Below, piece by piece: positions 40,232-48,319 of a DNA stretch of 48,328 nucleotides. Below the pieces are notes generated by a model, which searched no databases, was not told the origin of the DNA, and saw only the letters and a list, made by a program, of their open reading frames with translations. The stretch comes from Clostridia bacterium (GTDB lineage: Bacteria > Bacillota > Clostridia > Oscillospirales > Acutalibacteraceae): contig JAGALQ010000011.1 in NCBI GenBank assembly GCA_017625095.1, positions 1-48,328 on the forward strand. Direction: 5' to 3'. Both the position numbers and the translations under genes were made by a program. Each line of letters begins with the position of its first letter. The stretch's first letter is position 1.

Positions 40232-43200
40232 ATGTTAACACCAAAAATCGGCGTCCTTAAGGATATGTACAACCAGCTTCGCAAGTACTGCGCGTTGTAC
40301 AGAGCAGACCTCGCACAGTGGTCACACGAGCAGGGTATGTATGAGGCAGGCGTTTACACAATGCAGCCCGATGTCGGAACAATCAGCCTTGGCGACCATT
40401 GGAGCACGGGCTACGATGAGGCTCATTTTTTCCGCACCTCTTTCACAGTGCCTGCAGAGATGGCAGACAAAGAGCTCAGGCTCGAGTTTTTCATCGGCGG
40501 TGAAGCCCTTGTAAAGGTGAACGGCAAATTCTGCGGCTCTGTTTCATCGTCAAAATATGCACCTGAGCGCGGCACGATTATTCTCGGCGATACCTTCGGC
40601 GAGGGTGAAGTGCTCAATATTGAGCTTGAGGGTGCCGTAAACTCAATGGAATTCTGCGACCCCGCAATGGATGGCGCAAAGAGTATGGAATACACCTTCA
40701 GCACAGCTTATGTCTGGACTCCCGACGAGGCTTGCGAGGGCTATTGGTATGACCTTGAGGTTGCTTTCCAGGCTCTCGAGTTTATCAAGGATGAACATAT
40801 AAAATCACTTGTATATAAAGCAATTGACGACAGCCTTCACGTTGTCGATTATGATTTTGATGAGGCTGAAGTGCGCGCATCTATTGCTCAGGCACGTAAG
40901 GTATACGGTGAGCAGCTCGGCAAAATCCCGTGGTCAGCTACATCAAGAGTTATCTTCACAGGTCACAGTCACATTGACGTTGCCTGGCTGTGGAGAGTGC
41001 AGGAGAGTATCCGCAAGAGTGCACGTACCTTCTCAAACGTTGTAACGCTTATGGATAAGTATCCCGAAATGACCTTCGGTCAGAGTCAGGCTGTGCTCTA
41101 TCAGATGACAAAGGATCACTACCCCGAGCTTTACGAAAAGATTAAAGAGAAGGTTGCCAACGGTCAGTGGGATATCTGCGGTAACGTCTGGGTTGAGGCT
41201 GACACAAACGTAGCTTCCGGTGAGGCACTTATCCGTCAGGTGCTCTACGGCACAGAGTTCTTCGAGAAGGAATTCGGCAAGGTTTCCAAGACCTACTGGC
41301 TTCCCGACTGCTTCGGTTTCACCTGGGCACTTCCCCAGATTATCAACCGCTGCGGTATGACAAACTTTATCACATCCAAGCTTTCATATAACGATACAAA
41401 TAAGTTCCCCTTCAATATGTTCCGTTGGCAGGGTAACGACGGCACACAGGTTATGGCGCATATGATGCACCCCGGTTACAACGGCGTGTTCAGCGTTTCC
41501 GAGCTTATGACATCCGACCGCGAGTGTAATAACAAGGAGCAGCTTGACACCGCTATGCAGATGTACGGTTACGGTGACGGTGGCGGCGGTCCGACCAACT
41601 GGATGCTTGAGCGCGGCAGACGCCTTCAGAATTTCCCCGGACTTCCCAAGGCAGAGATCGGCCACGTTGACGATTTCTTCGCTGTTACCGCAGAGAAGAA
41701 GGAAGAGCTTCCCGTATGGAACGGTGAAATGTACTACGAAAACCACAGAGGTACTTTCACAAGCCAGGCATTTGTAAAGAAAAACAACCGTAAGGGTGAG
41801 TACGCAATCGAGCGTAACGAGATGCTCAGCGTTATCGCAGGCAAGCTTCTCGGTTCAGATTACCCGAAGGAGCAGATTGAAAAGGCATGGAGAATGCTCC
41901 TTACAAATCAGTTCCACGATATTCTTCCCGGCACATCAATCCACGAAGTGTTTGAGGATTGCAAGAAGGAATATGCTCAGCTTCGTCAGATGAACGGTGA
42001 GCTCAAGGATGATCTTCTGTCCGCACTTAACGCAAACGTTAAGACCGAGGGTGACAGCCTTATCTGCTGGAATCTTCTCAGCTGCGAAAACGCACAGCCC
42101 ATCACCGCAAAGCTCGCTTCCGATTCGCTTGTACCTCTCGGTGCTGACGGCAAGGCTTTGCCCTGCACGTTAGAAACCGTTGACGGCGAAGTTTATGTCA
42201 CATTTACTCCCGATGAGGCTCTGCCTGCATTTGGCTGCAAGGTATTTGCACTCGGCAAGAAGGATAACGAGTTTGATGCAGTTGTCGCAACGGCTGCTCT
42301 GCTCGAAAACGCAAAGCTTCGCGTTGAGTTTGACGAAAACGGCATCATCACAAGCGTTTACGATAAGGTCAACGACCGTGAATCACTTGAGGGTGAGGGC
42401 AATCTGCTCACAGTCGCACTCGATAAATGTATCCACGAAACTGCGTGGAACCTTGAAATCAACTACAAGAAAAAGGTTTGGGAGCTCCGCGAGGCAGAGA
42501 GCATCCGTGTGCTTGAATCAAATGAGCAGCGCGGCGTAATCGAAATCGTCCGTAAGTTCCACAAATCCGTCATCACACAGAAGGTTATCCTCAACCGCGA
42601 CAGCGATATGGTGCTCTTTGATACATCAGTTGACTGGCACGAGAGCGACAAGGTGCTCAAGGCAGAGTTCAACGTTGCCGTTATTGATACCGATGCTACA
42701 TACAACATCGCTCACGGTGCAATCAAGCGCCCGACACACTGGAACACAAGCTTTGATTACACACGCTTTGAGGTTGCCGCACACAAGTGGGCTGACCTTT
42801 CAGAGGGCGGCTACGGTGTCAGTGTTCTTAATGACTGTAAGTACGGTTATGATATCCACAACTCCCGTATGAGAATTACGCTTATGCGTGCACCGACCTG
42901 CCCCGACAGAACAGGCGACCACGGCATCAGCACATTTATCTATGCTTACTATCCGCATAAGAACAGCTGGCAGGATGCCGAAACCGTCAAGAACGGTCTT
43001 TGCCTCAACGTGCCCGTGCTCAGCGCAACGGCTTCAAAGCAGGACGGCGCAATTGAGAGCGGCACAAGCTTCCTGACCTTAAGCAGCGATAACTTCGCTG
43101 TTGACTGTATCAAGGCAGCGCAGGATGGCAGAGGTGTCATCGTCCGTATTGCTGAGGAGGAGCGCCGCAGAGGTAAGGCAAAGCTCACCTGGAAGCTCGG

Positions 43201-43321
43201 CGGCAAGCAGGTTGTCGAGTGTAATATGATCGAGCAGGACGAAACACCCGTTGAGTTCGACGGCGAGAGCTTCGAATTTACCTACCGTCCGTTTGAAGTT
43301 AAAACATTCAGAATTTTCTGA
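40232..43321 (+). CDS. Alpha-mannosidase, glycoside hydrolase family 38, 1029 aa
   Basis: A zinc-dependent retaining alpha-mannosidase. Family signatures: GHSHIDVAWLW (His245 and Asp249, metal ligands), WLPDCFGF (Asp359, the nucleophile), YYENHRGTFTSQ (near 500) and NQFHDILPGTSIHEV (metal-binding His, near 560). The middle three-helix bundle and the C-terminal beta-rich domain are complete. The N-terminal beta domain (about 50-190) is the type seen in yeast AMS1-like enzymes. No signal peptide, so it acts in the cytosol on imported mannosides or glycan fragments. AAAGGAG precedes the ATG by 9 nt. No transporter is next to it. Confidence 0.95.
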   Translation: MLTPKIGVLKDMYNQLRKYCALYRADLAQWSHEQGMYEAGVYTMQPDVGTISLGDHWSTGYDEAHFFRTSFTVPAEMADKELRLEFFIGGEALVKVNGKFCGSVSSSKYAPERGTIILGDTFGEGEVLNIELEGAVNSMEFCDPAMDGAKSMEYTFSTAYVWTPDEACEGYWYDLEVAFQALEFIKDEHIKSLVYKAIDDSLHVVDYDFDEAEVRASIAQARKVYGEQLGKIPWSATSRVIFTGHSHIDVAWLWRVQESIRKSARTFSNVVTLMDKYPEMTFGQSQAVLYQMTKDHYPELYEKIKEKVANGQWDICGNVWVEADTNVASGEALIRQVLYGTEFFEKEFGKVSKTYWLPDCFGFTWALPQIINRCGMTNFITSKLSYNDTNKFPFNMFRWQGNDGTQVMAHMMHPGYNGVFSVSELMTSDRECNNKEQLDTAMQMYGYGDGGGGPTNWMLERGRRLQNFPGLPKAEIGHVDDFFAVTAEKKEELPVWNGEMYYENHRGTFTSQAFVKKNNRKGEYAIERNEMLSVIAGKLLGSDYPKEQIEKAWRMLLTNQFHDILPGTSIHEVFEDCKKEYAQLRQMNGELKDDLLSALNANVKTEGDSLICWNLLSCENAQPITAKLASDSLVPLGADGKALPCTLETVDGEVYVTFTPDEALPAFGCKVFALGKKDNEFDAVVATAALLENAKLRVEFDENGIITSVYDKVNDRESLEGEGNLLTVALDKCIHETAWNLEINYKKKVWELREAESIRVLESNEQRGVIEIVRKFHKSVITQKVILNRDSDMVLFDTSVDWHESDKVLKAEFNVAVIDTDATYNIAHGAIKRPTHWNTSFDYTRFEVAAHKWADLSEGGYGVSVLNDCKYGYDIHNSRMRITLMRAPTCPDRTGDHGISTFIYAYYPHKNSWQDAETVKNGLCLNVPVLSATASKQDGAIESGTSFLTLSSDNFAVDCIKAAQDGRGVIVRIAEEERRRGKAKLTWKLGGKQVVECNMIEQDETPVEFDGESFEFTYRPFEVKTFRIF

Positions 43322-43331
43322 GCATAAAAAG

Positions 43332-43362
43332 AGAGACCGTTCAATACGGTCTCTTGTTTTTT
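43332..43362 (+). terminator. Terminator of the alpha-mannosidase gene
   Basis: A 9-bp perfect stem (AGAGACCGT/ACGGTCTCT) with loop TCAAT, followed by TGTTTTTTAT; 10 bp past the stop codon. Confidence 0.92.
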
Positions 43363-43383
43363 ATACGGGAGGCAGGTGTTTAT

Positions 43384-43512
43384 AAGCTCCCTCTGATGAG
43401 GGAGCTGTCACGAAGTGACTGAGGGAGAGAAAAAATACACAATTATAAACGATATGTTCTCTCTCCGTCTTTTGCTTTGCAAAATCCACCTCCATCGTCA
43501 GAGGGAGGTTAA
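43384..43512. repeat. Two-hairpin CCCTCAG/AGCTCCCT repeat with inverted ends
   Basis: The left part (43384-43427) has CTCCCTCTGATGAGGGAG and TCACGAAGTGA hairpins; the right end (about 43484-43510) has ATCGTCAGAGGGAGG, inverted relative to the left. The same structure with other loops occurs at 47718-47768. A degenerate relative is at 29086-29106. It is non-coding. Confidence 0.65.
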
Positions 43513-43545
43513 AAACGTAAAAACAACATCCAACAACGAATGACA
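43504..43545 (-). repeat. TGTTGTTTTTACGTTTTTAA repeat segment, copy 2
   Basis: Inverted homologue of 29378-29424, within a composite repeat cluster. Confidence 0.6.
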
Positions 43546-43608
43546 AAAGTGACTGCGGCTTTAGCCGCATAAATACAATTCGGGCAGCAGGTAGCCGCCT
43601 CTACACTG

Positions 43609-43659
43609 CAATCCTCCGTCACGGCTATCGCCGCGCCACCTCCTTTCAAAAGGAGGTTT
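43609..43659 (-). repeat. CCTCCTTTT...GACGGAGGATTG repeat, copy 2
   Basis: Inverted copy of 29240-29288. The flanking junction TGACATTATAAAA next to CCTCC is also shared with the 29-kb cluster, although the TGTCATTCTGAG element itself is missing here. Confidence 0.75.
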
Positions 43660-43783
43660 TTATAATGTCATATCTCACTTGCCTCTGCCGCATAAAGAGT
43701 AAAACTTATAACCGCCCGTTGTGTTGCGATTTTATATGTTACATAATAGCGACTAATTATTTAAATTTTTTACATAAAAACAA

Positions 43784-43812
43784 TTGATTAAATTTTCAAC
43801 GGATTATATAAT
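43784..43812 (+). promoter_or_regulatory. hpt promoter
   Basis: TTGATT (43784-43789), 17-bp spacer, TATAAT (43807-43812), 33 bp upstream of the ATG. Confidence 0.75.
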
Positions 43813-43844
43813 AAAACAAATCTGGTTTTTGCGGGGTTACGATT

Positions 43845-44396
43845 ATGGATAAAATAAAAGCAATTGAAGAGTATAACAGCAAAATCAAGCGTGTGCTGAT
43901 AAGCGAGGAAGAAATCAAGGCAGCAATCAAAGAGGCAGGCAAAAAAATAAGCGACTCATACAACGGTGAGCCGATTCTTCTTGTCAGCATTCTCAACGGT
44001 GCGTTTGTCTTTATGGCGGATCTCTGCCGTGAGATTACGGTGCCTTGTGAAATTGCCTTTATGTGTGCCAAGAGCTATTACAACGGCACAAACTCAAGCG
44101 GAATCGTAAACATCACAATGGATCTTGAGCAGGATATCAGCGGCTACCACGTTATTATTGTTGAGGATATCGTCGACACAGGCAGAACTCTCAACGACGT
44201 TGTCAAGCTCCTGAAGGCTCGCAATCCGCTTTCACTCAGGGTTGTAACTCTGCTTGATAAGCCGTCAAGACGTATTGTTGATTTTGATCCCGATATGTCA
44301 CTTTTTGTTATCGAAGACCTTTTTGTTATCGGCTACGGTCTCGATTGCGGCGAGTATTACCGCAACCTTCCGTATATAGCTGAGTATAATCAATAA
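43845..44396 (+). CDS. hpt: Hypoxanthine phosphoribosyltransferase
   Basis: A purine salvage enzyme that joins hypoxanthine (and usually guanine) to PRPP. The PRPP-binding loop is VIIVEDIVDTGRTL (near 107-120); the N-terminal part has ILLVSILNGAFVFMADLCREI, and KSYYNGTNSSG is the flexible loop. The C-terminal FVIGYGLDCGEYYRNLPYIA is typical of bacterial HPRT. Length 183 residues. The ribosome binding site is a weak GGGG. It has its own promoter and terminator. Confidence 0.95.
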   Translation: MDKIKAIEEYNSKIKRVLISEEEIKAAIKEAGKKISDSYNGEPILLVSILNGAFVFMADLCREITVPCEIAFMCAKSYYNGTNSSGIVNITMDLEQDISGYHVIIVEDIVDTGRTLNDVVKLLKARNPLSLRVVTLLDKPSRRIVDFDPDMSLFVIEDLFVIGYGLDCGEYYRNLPYIAEYNQ

Positions 44397-44407
44397 AACA
44401 AAGACAA

Positions 44408-44456
44408 AACACAGCAGCGATGAAGCTTTCGTTTCATTGCTGCTGTGTTGTTTTTA
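44408..44456 (+). terminator. Terminator of hpt
   Basis: A 17-bp stem (one G-U pair) between 44408-44424 and 44433-44449, then GTTTTTAT. It may also stop the convergent minus-strand PHP gene, whose stop codon is at 44497. Confidence 0.92.
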
Positions 44457-44496
44457 TGCGAAAATGTGTTTTTACCTTGTGTGTTACAACCGTTTT

Positions 44497-45207
44497 TTAT
44501 CTGTTTTTGAGATGGCGGATTATGCTTTTTATGTTGTTATCCGTGTGCAAGCTCAGGTTTGCAGGGGGAAGGGCGTCGAGCCTGTGCGCATCGGATGAGG
44601 TGAGTATTTTCATTCTGCCGAGTATCGGGTGCTTTTCAATCAGGTCATCAACGTTACCCATCGGTGAAACCTCCGCAACCTCAAAACCCATCTCTTCGGT
44701 TATCATACCGAGGTTTGAAATAACGCTGTATGATGAGCGGTCTATATGTGCAGGGTAGCACACGCCGCCGTAGCCGTCAACCAGTTTTTCAACGCTGCCG
44801 ATTGAGATGCCGCTTGCCGCAGTGAGCAGAATGTCCTGACTGCCGAGCACCTTGTCCGTTTCGTCCATAATCAGCTGTGTGCCGAATATTTCGGGTCGGT
44901 TTTTAATCGGCGGCATTGTGCTCAGCACGTAATCGGAAAATTCCTCTGCCGCCTTCAGCTCCTCAAACAGACACACCACGTGAACCTCTTCGCTTGTGCA
45001 CAGCTCCATACCGGGTATAACCGTAATTCCTGCTTCAGCACCTGCTCTCATTGCCGCGCCGCAGTTCATACAGGAGTTGTGGTCGGTCAGCGCAATTGCC
45101 TCCATTCCCATCAGCGCAGAGAGGTTGACAAGATTATACGGTGTCATATCCTCCTCGGCACATGGCGAGAGGCAGGAGTGAATGTGAAAATCATAAAAAA
45201 GGCTCAT
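44497..45207 (-). CDS. PHP-domain phosphoesterase, 236 aa
   Basis: A metal-dependent phosphoesterase of the polymerase-and-histidinol-phosphatase fold. Motifs: YDFHIHSCLSPCAEEDM, ALTDHNSC, VIPGMELCTSEEVHVVCLF, YPAHIDR and TSSDAHRLD, giving the usual metal-binding His/Asp/Glu set. A Cys-rich region (NSCMNCG) sits near residue 45. The ATG overlaps the stop codon of the upstream gene (ATGA), a sign of translational coupling. Last gene of the hydrogenase-homologue operon. Its substrate is unknown; a link to phosphate-based signalling is inferred from the neighbours. Confidence 0.85.
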   Translation of the reverse strand: MSLFYDFHIHSCLSPCAEEDMTPYNLVNLSALMGMEAIALTDHNSCMNCGAAMRAGAEAGITVIPGMELCTSEEVHVVCLFEELKAAEEFSDYVLSTMPPIKNRPEIFGTQLIMDETDKVLGSQDILLTAASGISIGSVEKLVDGYGGVCYPAHIDRSSYSVISNLGMITEEMGFEVAEVSPMGNVDDLIEKHPILGRMKILTSSDAHRLDALPPANLSLHTDNNIKSIIRHLKNR

Positions 45208-45536
45208 AATTTTTCAGCTATCTTTACTGCAAGATCAAATGCGTTCTCACTGCTGCGCAGCACGATTACGCCGTTCTGCTCTGCACGCAGCTTTGCATCC
45301 TCATCAAACGCAGCGTTTTCCGTCAGCAGGATGCAGGCAACGTCTGTCATAACCGCAACACCGATTGAGTTTACGTTGCCCATAACGGTCAGCCAGCAAT
45401 CGCCCTCCTGGGCCTTGGACATTACCCAGCTGAGCAGATCGCCGCAGTAGCCGCCGGTGACCTCTTTCTGTGCGGCATCTGCGCCGCCGCAGAGAACTTC
45501 AAGTGAAAAATCATCTATAAGATTCTGAACTGTCAT
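45204..45536 (-). CDS. DRTGG-like domain protein, 110 aa
   Basis: A small protein resembling DRTGG domains, which are found beside CBS domains and in phosphotransacetylase-type or HPr kinase-like proteins and may bind nucleotides. Recognisable parts are EVTGGYCGDLLSWVMSKAQEGDCWLTVMGNVNSIGVAVMTDVACILLTENA and a final GVIVLRSSENAFDLAVKI. It resembles a paralogue of the protein at 47293-47652. AAAGGAG precedes the ATG by 7 nt. Overlaps the PHP gene by 4 bp. Function unknown; likely regulatory. Confidence 0.7.
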   Translation of the reverse strand: MTVQNLIDDFSLEVLCGGADAAQKEVTGGYCGDLLSWVMSKAQEGDCWLTVMGNVNSIGVAVMTDVACILLTENAAFDEDAKLRAEQNGVIVLRSSENAFDLAVKIAEKL

Positions 45537-45548
45537 ATTTTTGCTCCT

Positions 45549-46838
45549 TTATTTTTCGGATCGGTAAGGCGCGGGAATAAACTCCTGGTCTGTGCCGCTG
45601 AGCTGATCGCGGAGTCTGAAAACGCAGTCGGTTTCCGTTGCGAAGCCGCGCACGATATCGTCTGCAAGTGCCGCACACGAGGGTGCACCGCAGGTGCCGC
45701 AGTCCAGACCCGGCAGACGCTTGAGAATTGCCTGCCTTTCTGCCATTTTTTTCATTGCCTCGGGCACGCTGTCTGCAAGCTTCATAACGTCTGTTGCAAC
45801 AAGTGACTTTGTCCAGTACATATCGTCCGGCACTTCTTTGTTCTCAAGATGTGTGCAGGAAACGGGAAGATATTTGCGCAGGCGTTTCATCCTTGCCTTT
45901 GCAACGTACGGGTTTTCGTATGTCAGTGAGCCGCCGACACAGCCGCCCGTGCAGGCGTTAAGCTCAATAAAATCAATGTTTTCAAGCTTTTCATCTTCAA
46001 TTTCGTTGAGGATTTTTATTACGTTTTCAATTCCGTCAGCCGCAAGGCAGTTGTCGCGCAGAAGTGCGTTTGCCTCACCGCCGCTGCTTGCCCAGCTGAC
46101 GCCGATTATGCCTGAATCCTGCATACTGTCAACACTCTCAAGGTGGTTCATATGTGAGAGCAGCGCAGGATAAATCTCCTTGATTGCAAATGCACCGTTT
46201 ACCTGTGAGCCGTTCAGACACACGGGCGATTTGATAGCCGTCATTTTTGCGGGGCAGGGTGTGATGAAGAAAACACCTATATCTTTATCGTCTAATCCCG
46301 TTTCCTCTTTTGCCTTTTCTCTGGCGAGTTTTGCCGCAATCTCCATAGGTGAGTTGAGCGGCACAACGTGGTCGATAAGGTTGGGGAAGTTGACGCGGAT
46401 AAGCCTTACAATTGCAGGGCAGGCGGAGGAGATTGCAGGAGTTTTTATCTGTCCCTGTTCGAAAAGCTTTCTTGTTGCGTCGCTTACAAGCTCTGCGCCC
46501 TTTGAAACCTCAAAAACATCGTCAAAGCCGATTTTTTTGAGTGCGGTCAGCACGTAATCAACATCGTCAAGGTTGTTGAACTGACCGTAAAGTGAGGGGG
46601 CGGGCAGAGCGATTTTATATTTGAAATTGTTGATTATCTCGAGCGATTCCTGCTCGGCATATTTTGCGTGGTGCGGACACACGTTAATGCATTCGCCGCA
46701 GTCGATGCAACGCTCTTTGATTATATGTGCCTTGCCGCCGCGCACGCGGATTGCGCCCGTCGGGCAACGTTTGATGCAGTTGGTGCAGCCGCGGCACTTA
46801 TCTCTGTCGAGTCTTACGGAGTGAAAGAAATCAGCCAT
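45549..46838 (-). CDS. [FeFe]-hydrogenase-like iron-sulfur protein, probable sensory (group D type), 429 aa
   Basis: Residues about 12-60 are a two-cluster ferredoxin domain (CRGCTNCIKRCP and CIDCGECINVCP). A hydrogenase large-subunit domain follows. The H-cluster motifs are altered: SSACP where catalytic enzymes have TSCCP (the proton-relay cysteine is Ala while the cluster ligand remains), TPCPAKMTA for the second motif (no Glu at its end) and ELNACTGGCVGGSL for the third. A C-terminal [4Fe-4S] domain is present (LDCGTCGAPSCAALADDIVRG, then C). This layout and the lost proton-relay Cys fit putative sensory hydrogenases of group D, known from other Clostridia. No hydE, hydF or hydG maturase is in the window. 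AAGGAGG precedes the ATG. Confidence 0.88.
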   Translation of the reverse strand: MADFFHSVRLDRDKCRGCTNCIKRCPTGAIRVRGGKAHIIKERCIDCGECINVCPHHAKYAEQESLEIINNFKYKIALPAPSLYGQFNNLDDVDYVLTALKKIGFDDVFEVSKGAELVSDATRKLFEQGQIKTPAISSACPAIVRLIRVNFPNLIDHVVPLNSPMEIAAKLAREKAKEETGLDDKDIGVFFITPCPAKMTAIKSPVCLNGSQVNGAFAIKEIYPALLSHMNHLESVDSMQDSGIIGVSWASSGGEANALLRDNCLAADGIENVIKILNEIEDEKLENIDFIELNACTGGCVGGSLTYENPYVAKARMKRLRKYLPVSCTHLENKEVPDDMYWTKSLVATDVMKLADSVPEAMKKMAERQAILKRLPGLDCGTCGAPSCAALADDIVRGFATETDCVFRLRDQLSGTDQEFIPAPYRSEK

Positions 46839-46877
46839 AGTCTGCCTCCTTCGTATCTTTTTGTGGTAATAAAATTG

Positions 46878-47300
46878 TTATGCGTTGATTTTAAGTGTCA
46901 TCACAGTGCCGACTCCGAGCTCGGTCTGTATGTCCATTTCGTCTGTGTATTTCTTGATGTTGGGCAGACCCATACCTGCGCCGAAGCCGAGAGCACGGAT
47001 GCGGTCTGGTGCGGTCGAATAACCCTCCTGCATTGCAAGCTCAACGTTTTCAATGCCGGGGCCGTGGTCTGTCAGCACGATTCTGACGTGCTCGGGTGTT
47101 ATTTCAACGTCAATTTCGCCGCCGCCTGCGTGGATTACAAGGTTGATTTCCGCCTCATAAACTGCAATTGCGGTTTTGCGCACAGCTTCGGGTGTGAAGC
47201 CTATATCTTTAAGTGTTTTTTTGATTTTGCCTGATGCTTCACCAGCTCTTGTGAAATCGGAGCCGTCTACGTCATAATGCTGTCTGATAATCTCATCCAT
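46878..47300 (-). CDS. RsbW-like ATP-binding protein (GHKL fold), 140 aa
   Basis: A stand-alone histidine-kinase-type ATPase domain, as in anti-sigma factors. The N box is AIAVYEAEINLVIHAGGG; the G1 box LTDHGPGIENVELAMQEG; the G2 box GFGAGMGLPNIKKYTDEMDIQTE and the final GTVMTLKI complete the fold. Length fits RsbW/SpoIIAB relatives. It overlaps the upstream gene by 8 bp and lies 39 bp before the hydrogenase gene. Expected to phosphorylate a partner on Ser/Thr or to bind one; no STAS partner or sigma factor is in the window. Confidence 0.85.
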   Translation of the reverse strand: MDEIIRQHYDVDGSDFTRAGEASGKIKKTLKDIGFTPEAVRKTAIAVYEAEINLVIHAGGGEIDVEITPEHVRIVLTDHGPGIENVELAMQEGYSTAPDRIRALGFGAGMGLPNIKKYTDEMDIQTELGVGTVMTLKINA

Positions 47301-47652
47301 TGTAGGGGTGCCCTCCTCCTCTCAGACCGTGCTCGTAGAGAATACCGCAGGAGGTAAACATCTCGCGCTTTGATCCGAGCAGCGGTATGCCTTTTTCTTT
47401 TGCAAGCTCAATCATACCTTCGTCAGGCTTTTTGCCTCTGACAAAAACGATGCACCTCATATCCATCATCTCAGCGGTGCGTACAACCTGGGGGTTAACA
47501 AGACCCGTCAGGAGCACAGCCTGCTCCTTGACGTAGGCGAGCACGTCGCTCATCATATCGCTGCCGCAGGCTGAGTAGACCTCTCTGTCGAGAAAATCTT
47601 CGCCGTAAATAAGCTCGGCATTGAGTGCTTTCATAATTTCGGAAACTTTCAT
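47293..47652 (-). CDS. DRTGG-domain protein, 119 aa
   Basis: First gene of the five-gene operon. MKVSEIMKALNAELIYGEDFLDREVYSACGSDMMSDVLAYVKEQAVLLTGLVNPQVVRTAEMMDMRCIVFVRGKKPDEGMIELAKEKGIPLL fits a DRTGG-type domain (the conserved D..SDVL, LLTG and IV..RGK..P...AKE..IPLL elements). The C-terminal LRGGGHPYNG tail is not typical. A paralogous protein is the fourth gene of the same operon. AAAGGAAA precedes the ATG. A regulatory ligand-binding role is inferred. Upstream, GCGTTTGAAAAACGC (47685-47699) is a perfect inverted repeat in a place suitable for a regulator. Confidence 0.75.
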   Translation of the reverse strand: MKVSEIMKALNAELIYGEDFLDREVYSACGSDMMSDVLAYVKEQAVLLTGLVNPQVVRTAEMMDMRCIVFVRGKKPDEGMIELAKEKGIPLLGSKREMFTSCGILYEHGLRGGGHPYNG

Positions 47653-47717
47653 AATCGGTTTTCCTTTCTTGTGTAAGATATAAACGCGTTTGAAAAACGC
47701 AAAGTATTATTTTTCAA

Positions 47718-47768
47718 TCCCTCAGCCTTTTGCTAAAGCAAAAGCCAGCTCCCTTTACACAAGGGAGC
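47718..47768. repeat. Two-hairpin CCCTCAG/AGCTCCCT repeat, copy 2
   Basis: CCTTTTGCTAAAGCAAAAG hairpin, then AGCTCCCT-TTACACA-AGGGAGC. Same structure as 43384-43427 (reverse orientation) with different loop sequence. Its right end provides the last codons of the DUF559 gene. Confidence 0.65.
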
Positions 47769-48150
47769 CTGTTTGGGTTCCTTCCTGACATAAAGGGTAT
47801 TTCTTTTTGACAACAGCATTTATATATTCACACACGCCGTAAAAATTACTGTTGACTTCGTTGTTTGGTATACGGATAACAGTCAGTCCATAGCCTTGAA
47901 GAAATCCTGTTCTTTCGGTGTCTTCTTTTATCTTTTTCTCTTCATAATGTTGGGATCCGTCTATCTCAATCACCAGTTTTGCTTTTGCACAGTAAAAGTC
48001 TACGATGTATTTACCAAGAACTTTCTGTCTTGTAAATCTTACGGGATAATTGCGCAAGAACTCATACCATAAATGCCGTTCTTCGTTTGTCATATTCTTT
48101 CGTAGATTTTTTGCTGTCGGGACAAGTTTTTTGTTGTGTTTACTTTCCAT
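47755..48150 (-). CDS. DUF559-family protein (Vsr-like endonuclease fold), 131 aa
   Basis: A small nuclease-fold protein. LRKNMTNEERHLWYEFLRNYPVRFTRQKVLGKYIVDFYCAKAKLVIEIDGSQHYEEKK contains the DUF559 signature, including the IVDFYC-AKLVIEIDGSQH core with the likely catalytic Asp and Glu residues; YGLTVIRIPNNEV follows. The last dozen residues (EGTQTGSLV) come from the adjacent repeat, which suggests that the original end of the gene was altered by repeat insertion. The gene lies between two palindromic repeats of related sequence and is not part of an operon. Function unknown; members are frequently found in mobile contexts. Confidence 0.85.
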   Translation of the reverse strand: MESKHNKKLVPTAKNLRKNMTNEERHLWYEFLRNYPVRFTRQKVLGKYIVDFYCAKAKLVIEIDGSQHYEEKKIKEDTERTGFLQGYGLTVIRIPNNEVNSNFYGVCEYINAVVKKKYPLCQEGTQTGSLV

Positions 48151-48163
48151 ATAAGCTCCTTTG

Positions 48164-48183
48164 GCCTCCCCTGTGTAAGGGGA
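48164..48183. repeat. Short palindromic repeat right of DUF559
   Basis: CCTCCCCT-GTGT-AAGGGGAGG: a perfect 8-bp stem closely related to 15-45, and inverted relative to the CTCCCTTTACACAAGGGAG element at 47750-47768 on the other side of DUF559. Confidence 0.6.
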
Positions 48184-48242
48184 GGTTGACAGATTATCAT
48201 ATGAAGTGCAACAAAAAAAATAAATAGAGACACCATAGCCTC

Positions 48243-48319
48243 TTTAGTGTAAAATGTAAGTGACCAAACAAACAGTTACAGGAGGAAGCTATGATGTCCT
48301 ACACACATTTTACACTAAA
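48243..48319 (+). promoter_or_regulatory. Inverted repeat around the transposase start
   Basis: TTTAGTGTAAAATG (48243-48256) is perfectly complementary to CATTTTACACTAAA (48306-48319), which lies within codons 5-9 of the transposase. The ribosome binding site and start codon are in the enclosed loop. Such a hairpin could limit translation of transcripts that enter from outside. Confidence 0.55.
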
